NCBI RefSeq assembly: GCF_000798815.1
Contig: NZ_JTLD01000036.1
Span: 1 to 64,000, forward strand
DNA: 64,000 nucleotides
Origin: Alistipes sp. ZOR0009
GTDB lineage: Bacteria > Bacteroidota > Bacteroidia > Bacteroidales > ZOR0009
Reading direction: 5' to 3'
The notes under the pieces were generated by a model, which was given only the letters and a program-made list of their open reading frames with translations, did no database searches and was not told where the DNA came from. The position numbers and the translations under genes were made by a program. Below are positions 26,102-35,146 of the stretch, in pieces (within the stretch, counting starts at the first letter, position 1; the number at the start of each line of letters is the position of its first letter).

Positions 26102-27190
26102 ATGATGAAGAAGTTTTTGTCATTAGTTGGAATTTTACCTGTTTTTGTGGGGATGGTATTTGGACAGGCTCCCAAGTCGGTGATAACTTTTACTCAAACA
26201 TCTTTCGATTTTGGGCAGGTTGAAGAAAAGGGCGGGCCCGTTTCCCATTCTTTTGTGTTTACAAATACCGGAAAGGTCCCTTTGATTTTGACGAATGTAG
26301 TTTCATCTTGTGGATGTACTACACCCGAGTGGCCAAAGGCTCCAATTCTTCCAGGAAAGAAGGGGAATATCAAAGTTACTTTTGATCCATTAAATCGCCC
26401 AGGTCCAATTGATAAAACGATTACTGTATCCTCGAATGCAGCGAAGCCTTTGGTGGTTTTGTCGCTTAAAGGGGCCGTGAAGGAGAGAGCAAAAGATGTT
26501 GCTGATGAATATCCAAGAGCCATTGGAACCTTGAGAATGACAACTGCTCACCTTCCTTTTACCCGAATAAATCCGAATGATATCGTGACGAATAAGTTGG
26601 GGATTATTAATACAGGAAGCAAGGCTATTGCGGTGAAAATTTCGGGTATTCCTGCGCATTTAAAAATTGATGTTGTTCCGTCTACGCTCAAGCCAAATGA
26701 AAAGGGGAATATTGTTGTAACATACGATGCTGCAAAGAAGAACGATTGGGGTTTTGTGGTTGATAATATGACCGTGATGGTTGATGGCAAAGTGTTGGAT
26801 GATAGCCGATTTACGGTAAGCGCTACAATTGAGGAGGATTACTCAAAAATGACACCTGCTGATATGGCCAATATGCCAACCGTGAAGTTTGATCAGACCA
26901 CCTACGATTTTGGAAATGTTGATGAAGGTAAGCTTGTGGTTCATGAGTACCAGTTCTCAAATATAGGAAAGACAAATCTTATTATCAGAAAAATAAACAC
27001 AAGCTGTGGTTGTACTTCTGTAGCTCCTAGCGGAACTGTTATAAAGGCTGGAGAGTCTGGTTCCATTAAGGTTAGCTTTGCTACCTCTGGTTATAGTAAC
27101 AGGCAGGGGAAAACGGTAACCGTTTTGACAAACGATCCGAAGAATCCAACAGTAATTCTTCGTTTAACCGGGAATGTTGTATCTAAGTAG
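26102..27190 (+). CDS. Exported protein with two DUF1573 (ASH-like) domains
   Basis: A 362-residue periplasmic or surface protein. The ATG at 26102 (or 26105) begins a signal peptide ending near VFGQ; an in-frame TTG at 26096 adds nothing. Two DUF1573 immunoglobulin-like modules lie at about 25-135 and 255-360, each with the pattern FDFG.V.EG...H.F.F.N.G...L.I..V..SCGCT (SSCGCTTPEWP and TSCGCTSVAPSG). The middle segment (about 140-250) looks like a third, diverged module without the CGC motif. These domains are common in Bacteroidota and are thought to mediate protein contacts; no reaction is known. A strong terminator follows 35 nt after the stop. Confidence 0.85.
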   Translation: MMKKFLSLVGILPVFVGMVFGQAPKSVITFTQTSFDFGQVEEKGGPVSHSFVFTNTGKVPLILTNVVSSCGCTTPEWPKAPILPGKKGNIKVTFDPLNRPGPIDKTITVSSNAAKPLVVLSLKGAVKERAKDVADEYPRAIGTLRMTTAHLPFTRINPNDIVTNKLGIINTGSKAIAVKISGIPAHLKIDVVPSTLKPNEKGNIVVTYDAAKKNDWGFVVDNMTVMVDGKVLDDSRFTVSATIEEDYSKMTPADMANMPTVKFDQTTYDFGNVDEGKLVVHEYQFSNIGKTNLIIRKINTSCGCTSVAPSGTVIKAGESGSIKVSFATSGYSNRQGKTVTVLTNDPKNPTVILRLTGNVVSK

Positions 27191-27224
27191 TATAGTTTGA
27201 AAGATTAGTCTTTCGTTAAAATAG

Positions 27225-27260
27225 CAAGAGTCTGGTGTTTTACCAGACTCTTGTCTTTTT
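27225..27260 (+). terminator. Terminator after the DUF1573 gene
   Basis: A perfect 12-bp stem (27225-27236 with 27242-27253) with a 5-nt loop is followed by TCTTTTT. Confidence 0.9.
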
Positions 27261-27359
27261 GTGAAGAACCTAAGGTTACAATGCTAGGTTCTTTTAAGAT
27301 TTCGACCGATGTTTGCTCTGTAAAAGAGTAAACATCTTACTTGCTGCGAACGTTTTATA

Positions 27360-28667
27360 TCAGCTCTTCTTCTCAAATAGCGCTCTAAAATCGTTTCCTG
27401 TTGGATTTTGGAAAGGAGATAGCTTAAACTCTGGAAGAACAGACCACAGATGTTCAAGAATCGCCGATTTTACTTCCTCAAAGTCATTGGCGTCTTTCTT
27501 TTTCGAGAAGCAGATATATTCTACTGGTACTCCATTGTCAAGTGTTAGCTGGTAGCGAACTAGCAATGCTAAGTTTTGGTTGATTTCAGGGTTGTTTCGA
27601 AGCGATAGCTCTACATATTTTCGGAATACGCTAAGGTTTGAAGGGCGCGTTCCCATGGTGATTTCATGTTCTCCGTTGTTCTCAACCTCCTCGTTAATCG
27701 CGATATTCGCTCTTATTTCTGCAAGATATGGGCGGAGAATTGGAAACTTTTCTAAGTTTTTAAGCAGCTCATCGCTACAAAGGCGTACCGTATTAACATC
27801 TACGTAGATGGAGTTTCTGAATCGGCGTCCTTCTGCAAGTTCCATTCCTCTCCAGTTTTGAAAACTCTCGGAAACTAGCGCATAGGTGGGAATTGAGTTG
27901 ATCGAAAAATCCCAGTTTTGAACCTTTACAGAGGTGAGGCTTATGTCCATTACTTTTCCGTCAACCTTTCTGTTGGGCATCTCTATCCAGTCGCCAATCT
28001 TTACCAAGTCGTTAGCCGACAGCTGAACTGAGGCTACCAACCCCAAAATGGTGTCTTTGAATACCAACATTAGCACAGCTGCAAATGTTCCTAATCCTAA
28101 AAATAGGGATGACGGATTTTTACCAATTAGCACCGCGATAATAACGATGGATCCAACAAAGTAGACGATAATCTTCCCAACCTGAATATAACCTTTGATG
28201 GAACGATCTTTGGCCATTTCTGTAGTCATGTAGATGTCGTTGGCTGCTGATAGGAATGCATCTAACGTCCACATTACGACGAATATAGCGTAGCATTTAA
28301 TCACTACATGGACAATTTCGTAGTAGATCGAGTTGAAGTCGGTAAGGGCAATTTCTATTAGGTGGTAGGCGATTAGGGCGGGTATCAGGTTGCTCAGGCG
28401 CCTAAAAACTTTACGTTCTACAAGGTAGTCGTCCCAAAGCGATTTGGTGCGCTTGGTAATTAGGTTGATTACTTTTAGAATAATCGCGTCGGTAAGAACT
28501 TTTGCGAGGTAGGCAACGAATATGATGATAATGACACTTGCTGCTACTCGGGTAAACATGATAATACTTTCAGGAACTCCCCACTTTGCTAGGAGATCTT
28601 GAAACTGATGTATTAAATTTCCACCTTCTGATGCTGCTATTTCGGCCTGTTTTGATAATGAATTCAT
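27360..28667 (-). CDS. Mechanosensitive ion channel, MscS family (YbdG-like)
   Basis: A 435-residue inner-membrane channel. Hydrophobic helices lie at about 38-58, 95-115, 125-145 and 162-185, then a pore-lining TM3-like helix rich in Gly/Ala (LFLGLGTFAAVLMLVFKDTILGLVASVQL, about 190-218). The MscS beta domain follows at once (NDLVKIGDWIEMPNRKVDGKVMDISLTSVKVQNWD, about 222-256), and a C-terminal alpha/beta region completes it. The longer N-terminus and GDWIEMP signature fit the YbdG/YnaI subgroup. It relieves turgor on hypo-osmotic shock. It is divergent from the M64 gene with only 38 bp between start codons. Confidence 0.92.
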   Translation of the reverse strand: MNSLSKQAEIAASEGGNLIHQFQDLLAKWGVPESIIMFTRVAASVIIIIFVAYLAKVLTDAIILKVINLITKRTKSLWDDYLVERKVFRRLSNLIPALIAYHLIEIALTDFNSIYYEIVHVVIKCYAIFVVMWTLDAFLSAANDIYMTTEMAKDRSIKGYIQVGKIIVYFVGSIVIIAVLIGKNPSSLFLGLGTFAAVLMLVFKDTILGLVASVQLSANDLVKIGDWIEMPNRKVDGKVMDISLTSVKVQNWDFSINSIPTYALVSESFQNWRGMELAEGRRFRNSIYVDVNTVRLCSDELLKNLEKFPILRPYLAEIRANIAINEEVENNGEHEITMGTRPSNLSVFRKYVELSLRNNPEINQNLALLVRYQLTLDNGVPVEYICFSKKKDANDFEEVKSAILEHLWSVLPEFKLSPFQNPTGNDFRALFEKKS

Positions 28668-28692
28668 ATTTTATTTACTTTTAGACACTACA

Positions 28693-28700
28693 CAAAAATA
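28693..28700 (-). promoter_or_regulatory. -7 box of the MscS gene
   Basis: On the minus strand TATTTTTG matches TAnnTTTG, 26 nt before the start codon. It lies inside the 38-bp divergent spacer, so any M64 promoter must reach into the MscS gene. Confidence 0.5.
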
Positions 28701-28705
28701 TTAAA

Positions 28706-29992
28706 ATGAAAAGAATACTCCCTTTAATTCTAATAATTTGTGCCTTTTTAACAGCAGAATCGAAGGCTCAAATTCGTTACGATGATTACTTCACCAGCAA
28801 GTCTTTACGTATAGATTTTTTGTTGGCAGGTGATTGCAGCTACCAGAAAGTTTTTATCGATAAATATTCGGAGGAGCCCATTTGGGCTGGAACTCGAACA
28901 AACCTTATACCTTCCTTTGAGTATGGGGAGTATCAGTTTAGGGCTTACGACAAGGCTTCAGGGACGGAAATTTTTCGTTATGGATTTAGTACCTTATTTA
29001 TGGAATGGCGTAGTACGCTAGAGGCGAAGTCTGTACCAAGGGCTTACCCTCAGGTTGTTACAATGCCTTACCCTAAAAATACTATTGAGGTGGAGTTTTT
29101 TGAACGTAACAAGGCTGATGGTAAATGGGTTTCCATGCTAAAAAGTACCATAGATCCTGCTAGCATGTTCATTAGTAAGGAGTCAAAGGCTAGCTATCCA
29201 AGGGTGAAAATCGTGGATGGAGGCACTCCCGAAAATAAGGTGGATATGGTTTTTGTTGCAGAGGGATACACTAAGGATCAAATGGCGAAGTTTGAAAAGG
29301 ATGTTCGTTTTATGGTTGACTATTTTTTTCAGCGCGAGCCATATAAATCGCGCAAGGGAGATTTCAATGTTTGGGCTGTGATGTCGCCATCAGAAAGCGT
29401 CGGACCCGACAATCCTGGCAAGAACTACTGGAGTCGTACTCCCATGGCGTCGACCTTTTATACTTTTGGAACAGATCGATACCTAACTACCTCCGACTAT
29501 AAAGCTGTTCGTGATGTGGTTTGGGATGTGCCTACTGATGCTATTTTCATCCTCACCAATACAGAGGTTTATGGAGGTGGTGGTATTTACAACTACTATG
29601 CCATGGCGTCGTCCGACAATCGTTATAGAGGAGAGGTGATGATTCATGAGTTTGGCCACTCGTTTGCGGGATTGGGCGACGAATATTTTGATTCGGAAAC
29701 AGCCTATGAAGATTTCTACAACCTAAAGGTTGAGCCTTGGGAGCCTAATATTACCACATTGGTAAACTTTGGCGCTAAGTGGAAAAATATGCTTCCAGCC
29801 AACACTCCAATCCCAACGCCAGTAGATCTTACTCAGCCTCGAAAGTTGGGAGTTTATGAAGGAGGTGGATATATGTCAAAGGGGATTTACCGTCCAATTG
29901 ATAAATGCCAAATGAGGGTAAACACCAAAGATGGATTTTGTCCGGTATGCCAGCAGGCCATCTCTAACGCAATAGACTATTTCGTAAAGTAG
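28706..29992 (+). CDS. Secreted peptidase M64 (IgA-peptidase-like metalloprotease)
   Basis: A 428-residue exported zinc metalloprotease. It has a signal peptide (about 1-21, cleavage near SKAQ), an N-terminal M64 domain (about 30-160) and a catalytic domain from about 170. The zinc site is HEFGHSFAGLGDEY (about 313-326), the M64 form of the HExxHxxxxxxD signature. An IVDGG..E.KVDMVFVAEGYT motif marks the start of the catalytic domain. Cysteines near the C-terminus (CQM..FCPVCQ) probably form a disulfide. The family includes enzymes that cleave immunoglobulin A, but the substrate here is unknown. A 12-bp terminator-like hairpin lies downstream. Confidence 0.9.
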   Translation: MKRILPLILIICAFLTAESKAQIRYDDYFTSKSLRIDFLLAGDCSYQKVFIDKYSEEPIWAGTRTNLIPSFEYGEYQFRAYDKASGTEIFRYGFSTLFMEWRSTLEAKSVPRAYPQVVTMPYPKNTIEVEFFERNKADGKWVSMLKSTIDPASMFISKESKASYPRVKIVDGGTPENKVDMVFVAEGYTKDQMAKFEKDVRFMVDYFFQREPYKSRKGDFNVWAVMSPSESVGPDNPGKNYWSRTPMASTFYTFGTDRYLTTSDYKAVRDVVWDVPTDAIFILTNTEVYGGGGIYNYYAMASSDNRYRGEVMIHEFGHSFAGLGDEYFDSETAYEDFYNLKVEPWEPNITTLVNFGAKWKNMLPANTPIPTPVDLTQPRKLGVYEGGGYMSKGIYRPIDKCQMRVNTKDGFCPVCQQAISNAIDYFVK

Positions 29993-30040
29993 ATAGATGC
30001 AGGAGAGATGCTTGCTGTCTCTTTTTTATCATAATTGTAG

Positions 30041-30091
30041 CGTTCAATCAAAATATTCATATATAATGGTTTGGTTGAACGTTTGTTTTTT
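30041..30091 (+). terminator. Probable terminator of the M64 gene
   Basis: A 12-bp stem with one G-U pair (30041-30052 with 30070-30081) and a 17-nt loop precedes TTTGTTTTTT. Confidence 0.65.
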
Positions 30092-30327
30092 GATGTTATC
30101 AAAAGGAGCGGATGTAGTAAGTTGCACCAACGTAAGGTTGCTCTATAAAGATAGTACTTAAAAGTATCAGCCTTTAGGTATATAGTTGTAGCAATTCGTT
30201 TTAAAACCTGTATTAGGGGGGGCTAGATAGCATGGGAAGTAACTAGGAAACGGATTGCCTTTTTATATCGCCATTTGGCATTCTCTTATGTTTACTAAAA
30301 TGGATGCGTAAATTCGAAAACATAAGC

Positions 30328-30335
30328 TATTTTTG
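30328..30335 (+). promoter_or_regulatory. -7 box of the men operon
   Basis: TATTTTTG matches TAnnTTTG and gives a leader of about 145 nt before menI. A 9-bp inverted repeat sits just upstream. Confidence 0.45.
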
Positions 30336-30487
30336 GCCGATTATTCGGGATGGATTATGTTCACCGTTTTTTACGCGCCTAGCAGTAGTCTTGCTCTGTC
30401 TTCCGTTTGATGCAAGCTATGAAATACGGGATTCATCCAACAACTAAGGGGGGCGCTTGTTGTTACCCTGCATTATAAGGAAAACGA

Positions 30488-30934
30488 ATGGCAAATATTA
30501 AAATTACCGTTGACACTCCGCTCGAACAGGTTGAAGAACTTCTGAAGGGAACGCTGGTTGATAATTTGGGTATTAGGATTACGGAATTTGACCAAGGCAG
30601 GGTAGTTGCAACGATGCCAGTGGATCATCGCACCATTCAGCCTGCGCAGATTCTTCATGGTGGAGCAACGATTGCGCTTGCCGAAACCGTATCAGGGTTT
30701 GGTTCTATGCTGCTGATCGATGGTGATAACGAAACATCAAGAGGAATACAGCTCTCTACAAGCCACATTTCTAGCGCTACTTCTGGGTTTGTTACTGGAA
30801 TTGCGACTATTGTTCATAAAGGACGTACTACCCATATTTGGGATGTAAACGTGTATCAAGAGAAACGTTTAATTTCGGTTATTCGTGTAACCAACATGAT
30901 AATAAAGGATAATAATGGGAGTGTTTCAAAGTAA
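30488..30934 (+). CDS. menI: Hotdog-fold thioesterase, probable DHNA-CoA hydrolase
   Basis: A 148-residue PaaI/YdiI-type thioesterase. The catalytic segment HGGATIALAETVSGFG (about 57-72) has the Glu of the family on the central helix, and QPAQILHGG precedes it. The likely reaction is release of CoA from 1,4-dihydroxy-2-naphthoyl-CoA in menaquinone synthesis. This assignment rests mainly on context: it heads the cluster with menF, menD and menB. Its end overlaps the next start by 20 nt. Hotdog enzymes are promiscuous, so hydrolysis of another acyl-CoA remains possible. Confidence 0.78.
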   Translation: MANIKITVDTPLEQVEELLKGTLVDNLGIRITEFDQGRVVATMPVDHRTIQPAQILHGGATIALAETVSGFGSMLLIDGDNETSRGIQLSTSHISSATSGFVTGIATIVHKGRTTHIWDVNVYQEKRLISVIRVTNMIIKDNNGSVSK

Positions 30935-31997
30935 ATACGCCCATCTTTTAGATAGGTTGGTGGAGCATGGTATCAGTTTTGCTTGCTACTTTTTGCCAAA
31001 TGCTACAGAACCAACGTTGGTTGTAGAAGACGCACCAGCTATTTTAGATGGCTATCATCAGCTGAATGGTAAGCACGGTTTTGTGTTTGCGCCTTTCAAC
31101 GCTAGCGAGGCTAATCCGATTGTTCTTTTCCCTTCGGGAAGGGTAGCGTCTGGTTTTAATGTGGATATAGATGTTTCTGCTGATGGAAAGGGTTTGGTTT
31201 CTTTCACATCCGAAAACTCAACCTCCTTTACCTGCTATAGTAAGACCTTTAGTTGCTTTATGGAGCAGCTAAAAGCTGAACGATTTGCAAAGCTTGTGCT
31301 TTCTCGTAGGCAGGTGGTAGAACGTAACGAACAAAGTGTTGGATCTTTATTCTTAAAAGCCAACAGCTCCTACCCATCTGCGTTTACCTATTTGGTAAAT
31401 GCGCCTCAATGTGGGTTGTGGCTTGGCGCCACTCCCGAGTTGCTACTCAGGGGGCGTGATGAGGTCTTTCAAACGGTGGCACTAGCAGGGACAATGCCTG
31501 TGGTCAACGGAATTTCCGATTACCAATGGAACGAAAAGAATAGGGAAGAGCAACAGATGGTGACCGATTATATTGCAGATCAACTTGCGAAATGTGGAAT
31601 TAACAATGTTGATATTGAAGGTCCCATAACTGTAAAGGCTGGAGCCGTGGTGCATCTTAAAACGCAATTTGCGTTTAGCTGCAATGAAGATATAAATCTT
31701 GGGAAATTGGTGGAAACGTTACATCCAACTCCTGCTGTTTGTGGTCTTCCTAAAGAGGATTCGTTGCGCTTTATCGTAGAGTCCGAGTCTCACGATCGTA
31801 GTTACTATACTGGTTTTGTGGGGGTAATAAGTAATAATCGGGAAACTGATTTATATGTAAATTTGAGGTGCATGAAGGTGACCCAAAATCAGCTGATTCT
31901 TTTTGCCGGTGGAGGAATAACCTCCAAGTCAATAGGAGAGAAGGAGTGGGCAGAGACGGAGCATAAGCTGCAGACTCTACTTTCTATAATACCATAG
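30915..31997 (+). CDS. menF: Isochorismate synthase
   Basis: A 360-residue member of the chorismate-binding family, converting chorismate to isochorismate, the entry step of menaquinone synthesis. The C-terminal catalytic core shows KLVLSRRQVV, GATPELLLR, LAGTMP, VHLKTQFAF, LHPTPAVCGLPKE, SYYTGFVGV and the FAGGGITSKSIGEKEW end, all typical of isochorismate synthases. The N-terminal half is short compared with the enterobacterial enzyme (about 430 residues), as is usual in Bacteroidota. It overlaps menI by 20 nt and lies 8 nt before menD. Context with menD and menB excludes salicylate or siderophore synthesis as the main role. Confidence 0.92.
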   Translation: MGVFQSKYAHLLDRLVEHGISFACYFLPNATEPTLVVEDAPAILDGYHQLNGKHGFVFAPFNASEANPIVLFPSGRVASGFNVDIDVSADGKGLVSFTSENSTSFTCYSKTFSCFMEQLKAERFAKLVLSRRQVVERNEQSVGSLFLKANSSYPSAFTYLVNAPQCGLWLGATPELLLRGRDEVFQTVALAGTMPVVNGISDYQWNEKNREEQQMVTDYIADQLAKCGINNVDIEGPITVKAGAVVHLKTQFAFSCNEDINLGKLVETLHPTPAVCGLPKEDSLRFIVESESHDRSYYTGFVGVISNNRETDLYVNLRCMKVTQNQLILFAGGGITSKSIGEKEWAETEHKLQTLLSIIP

Positions 31998-32005
31998 ACG
32001 ATAAA

Positions 32006-33670
32006 ATGTATTCTAACAAGCAGAATATTCAGCAACTTTTATCTTTGATGCTAGAGCATGGCGTTAAGCATGTAGTGCTTTCTCCTGGTTCTCGCAATGC
32101 GCCGCTTATACATTCTTTAAATCAGCATCCATCTTTTACCTGCTATACAATTGTGGATGAGCGTAGCGCTTCCTATTTTGCGCTGGGCCTTATTCTTAAG
32201 TTGCACCAGCCGGTTGCTATATGCTGTACCTCTGGTACGGCACTACTCAACTACAGCTCGGCAACAGCAGAGGCATTCTATCAGAAGTTGCCGTTGTTGG
32301 TAATATCTGCAGATCGTCCTATTCACTGGATTGGCCAAGCTGATGGGCAAACGATCAATCAAAAGAATGTGCTTGTAAACTTTGTTCGCAAGAGTATTAC
32401 GCTTCCCGAAATTTATAACGATGATGATAAATGGCTTTGTAATCGTCTTGTCAACGAAGGGCTTTTGGCTCTTACCGTTGGCGATATCGGTCCTGTTCAT
32501 ATAAACATTCCTCTTTCAGAACCGCTTTACGAGTTTACAACCGAACACCTTCCTGTTGCTCGCAAAATTGAGAAAGTGGAAGGACGGAAGGAACTTCCTT
32601 CTTCGTATTTGGAGGCATGGGGAGGATTTAAAAAGCGAATGCTAGTGGTAGGGCAGCACCTGCCAAATGAAAAATTTTCAGCAGCGATTAAAGCGCTTGC
32701 TCTGCGAGGTGATACGGTGATCATCGCCGAACATACGGCAAATTTATCTTCTTCTTCGTCTGTAGCCTATCTCGAACAGATTCTAACATCCCTAACAGGG
32801 GATGAAGAAAGCTGTTTTGCGCCAGATTTGCTGCTGACTGTTGGAGGGCATATAGTATCGAAGAAGTTAAAGCTGTTTTTGCGAAAAAATAGACCTGTTG
32901 CGCATTGGCATGTAGGAACAGAGGTGGTTGATACCTTTCAATCGTTAACCAATTTGATAGATGTAGATGCCACCTCGTTGGTGGAGGCCATTGCTTCTGA
33001 AGAGTTGGGCGATCTTACTTACAATAATGTATGGAATATTCGGAGTAAGGTTATAGGGACAATGGCGGAAGAGTATCTTGCTCGTGCTTCTTATTCTGAT
33101 TTATCGGTATTTAATGCCATATTTAAATCGATGCCAAGCAATATTAGTCTGCATTTAGGAAATAGTACGCCAGTTCGCTATGCGCAGCAGTTTGTGCTTC
33201 CCGATAATGTTAGAGTATTCAGCAATCGGGGAACAAGCGGAATAGACGGTGTCGTGTCTACGTTTGCAGGATATTCTGTTAATACAACCGAACTGTCTGT
33301 GCTTCTCATAGGAGAACTTTCTTTTTTATATGACTCGAATGGATTATGGAATCGTTACTTGTCGCCTAATTGCCGGATTGTAGTAATTAATAATGCGGGA
33401 GGAGGTATTTTTAGGTTAATCGATGGTCCTTCTCGTTCGGATGCATTGGAGGAGCATATTGAATATTCCCACAACCAGTCAGTAGAGAATATTGCAAAAG
33501 CATTTGGCGTGCGATATTTGTCGGCAAGCAGCCAAGATGAGGTAGAGATGCAGGTTGCCAAACTTTTCGATTGTACCTTGCAGCAGCCCACGCTTCTCGA
33601 GATTTTTACTCCATCTAAGGTAAATGCTGCTATTTACAAAGGATATTTTGAACATCTTAAAACAAAATAA
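32006..33670 (+). CDS. menD: SEPHCHC synthase
   Basis: A 554-residue thiamine-diphosphate enzyme that adds the succinic semialdehyde unit of 2-oxoglutarate to isochorismate, giving SEPHCHC. Signature segments: [12 protein letters not shown] near residues 23-34, [12 protein letters not shown] with the ThDP-activating Glu, [17 protein letters not shown], and the cofactor motif around [23 protein letters not shown]. The length matches the family. It lies 8 nt after menF and 14 nt before menB. It links menaquinone synthesis to the central-carbon pool. Confidence 0.95.
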   Translation: MYSNKQNIQQLLSLMLEHGVKHVVLSPGSRNAPLIHSLNQHPSFTCYTIVDERSASYFALGLILKLHQPVAICCTSGTALLNYSSATAEAFYQKLPLLVISADRPIHWIGQADGQTINQKNVLVNFVRKSITLPEIYNDDDKWLCNRLVNEGLLALTVGDIGPVHINIPLSEPLYEFTTEHLPVARKIEKVEGRKELPSSYLEAWGGFKKRMLVVGQHLPNEKFSAAIKALALRGDTVIIAEHTANLSSSSSVAYLEQILTSLTGDEESCFAPDLLLTVGGHIVSKKLKLFLRKNRPVAHWHVGTEVVDTFQSLTNLIDVDATSLVEAIASEELGDLTYNNVWNIRSKVIGTMAEEYLARASYSDLSVFNAIFKSMPSNISLHLGNSTPVRYAQQFVLPDNVRVFSNRGTSGIDGVVSTFAGYSVNTTELSVLLIGELSFLYDSNGLWNRYLSPNCRIVVINNAGGGIFRLIDGPSRSDALEEHIEYSHNQSVENIAKAFGVRYLSASSQDEVEMQVAKLFDCTLQQPTLLEIFTPSKVNAAIYKGYFEHLKTK

Positions 33671-33684
33671 AAACAGCAACGACT

Positions 33685-34509
33685 ATGGCTGATAAAAGAG
33701 AATGGTCTACAATTAAAGAGTATGAGGAAATACTTTTTGATTACTTTGAAGGTATTGCAAAGATTACCATAAACCGTCCACGCTATCGTAACGCGTTTAC
33801 GCCAACTACCGTTAGCGAGATGAGCGACGCGCTACACATTTGTCGCGAGGATCAACGCATCAATGTAATTGTGCTTACAGGTGCTGGCGATAAGGCATTT
33901 TGTGCTGGTGGCGACCAAAATGTGAAAGGTATTGGTGGCTATGTAGGTAAAGATGGTGTTCCTCGCCTTAATGTGCTGGAGGTTCAGCGCCAAATTCGTT
34001 CGATGCCAAAACCCGTAGTGGCAATGGTAAATGGGTTTGCAATTGGTGGTGGGCACGTGCTACACATCGTTTGCGACCTTTCTATTGCATCTGAGAATGC
34101 CATTTTTGGACAGACAGGTCCTAAGGTTGGTAGCTTTGATGCAGGGTTAGGATCGTCCTATCTTGCCGATATTGTAGGACAAAAGAAAGCTCGAGAAATA
34201 TGGTTCCTTTGCCGTCAGTACAGCGCGCAGGAAGCGCTACAAATGGGATTAGTTAATAAGGTTGTTCCTTTCGATCAGCTCGAGGATGAGGTGGTGGACT
34301 GGTGTCACCAGATGATGCAGCATAGCCCAATGGCTCTTCGCATGCTTAAGTTGGGAATGAATGCGGATCTTGACGGTCAGGTAGGACTACAGGAGTTTGC
34401 TGGTAATGCAACGCTTCTTTACTATTTAACAGCAGAGGCTCAAGAAGGTAAGCATGCCTTCCTTGAAAAAAGGAAACCAGATTTTCATAAGTTTCCAAAG
34501 TATCCATAG
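33685..34509 (+). CDS. menB: 1,4-dihydroxy-2-naphthoyl-CoA synthase
   Basis: A 274-residue crotonase-family enzyme that closes the second ring of menaquinone from o-succinylbenzoyl-CoA. Visible motifs: [26 protein letters not shown], the oxyanion hole [13 protein letters not shown] and [19 protein letters not shown], and the C-terminal PDF.KFPKYP that reaches into a neighbour subunit. Gly in [10 protein letters not shown] (where type II enzymes have Asp) marks the type I class that uses bicarbonate as catalytic base. It is last in menI-menF-menD-menB; menE, menC and menH are not in this window. A strong terminator follows. Confidence 0.96.
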   Translation: MADKREWSTIKEYEEILFDYFEGIAKITINRPRYRNAFTPTTVSEMSDALHICREDQRINVIVLTGAGDKAFCAGGDQNVKGIGGYVGKDGVPRLNVLEVQRQIRSMPKPVVAMVNGFAIGGGHVLHIVCDLSIASENAIFGQTGPKVGSFDAGLGSSYLADIVGQKKAREIWFLCRQYSAQEALQMGLVNKVVPFDQLEDEVVDWCHQMMQHSPMALRMLKLGMNADLDGQVGLQEFAGNATLLYYLTAEAQEGKHAFLEKRKPDFHKFPKYP

Positions 34510-34546
34510 TAAACTAAAAGGAGGACTACTCCTTACTAGTATAGAT

Positions 34547-34573
34547 AAAAGCCGAGATTCCTCGGCTTTTTAT
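34547..34573 (+). terminator. Terminator of the men operon
   Basis: A perfect 10-bp stem (34547-34556 with 34561-34570), ATTC loop, and a T run starting within the stem, 37 nt after the menB stop. Confidence 0.92.
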
Positions 34574-34790
34574 GTTTTATTGCATCAATTTGCCCTGTAA
34601 TAGGGGATTTATAGGGCTGTAAAGGGGATTTTTAATCTCCTCTTTTCTTGTGTTTTTGCTGCAAGTGTTTGGTTTATAGGTTTTAATGTGTTGTTGTGCT
34701 AACGTGATAAAAAAAGGAGTCCTATTATGATATGTAATTGATGGTGCTTTTAAACATAAATATTGTAATCAAAAAGATATTTTTAACTTA

Positions 34791-34798
34791 TACCTTTG
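34791..34798 (+). promoter_or_regulatory. -7 box of the 4-hydroxybutyrate operon
   Basis: TACCTTTG matches TAnnTTTG exactly. It implies a start near 34805 and a leader of about 340 nt before abfD, unusually long for this window. Confidence 0.55.
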
Positions 34799-34804
34799 TA
34801 TTGT

Positions 34805-35146
34805 TCTTTTAGCAGATCCATTTCAACTGGACGTGCTTCTAGAAAAAAACAGAAAATTGCCCATTACTGGAATAGTTATTGTGAATAAAATAACAGATTC
34901 AGGAAGGACAAGAAGCTGTTCGAGCAGGCATCGATGTTTTCGGGATGTAAGCGGGTTGTGCCATTTTTCTCGCTCGATTTATTTACTGAGTTTTTGTAGG
35001 CGATTGCGCCATTTAACCTGTAGATCTTATAGGCAGTTAGGTATTGCCCGAGAGATGATCTACCGGGCTTTTTACATCCTTTTGGGTCGAATTGATTCAA
35101 ACAACACTGACCAATTTGCCGCTTATGCGGCTGAAAAATAGTTGCT
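34805..35146 (+). promoter_or_regulatory. Long abfD leader with competing hairpins, possible attenuator
   Basis: The spacer 34571-35146 holds no convincing gene; frames of about 100 codons on each strand have random composition. A terminator-like hairpin GCCCG/CGGGC (35046-35050 with 35064-35068) is followed by five T. An upstream segment (35017-35026) can instead pair in 9 of 10 positions with 35057-35066, which contains part of the terminator arm. The two structures exclude each other, as in attenuators. A GCCGC/GCGGC hairpin lies just before the start codon. No known riboswitch class is recognised. Confidence 0.4.

Larger units (their letters stand above)
29993..30487. other. 495-nt spacer before the men genes
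   Basis: No gene seen. It holds the M64 terminator (30041-30091), a 9-bp inverted repeat (30285-30293 with 30318-30326) and a TAnnTTTG box at 30328-30335. The remaining 150 nt form the menI leader, with a 6-bp CAACAA/TTGTTG pair around a run of six G near 30440-30465 but no riboswitch I recognise. Confidence 0.5.

Noticed and set aside
34833-35141. 102-codon ORF in the abfD leader (and a 103-codon frame on the other strand)
   Set aside because: Cys/Arg/Ser-rich random composition, no start-site signal, and they overlap hairpins that look regulatory.
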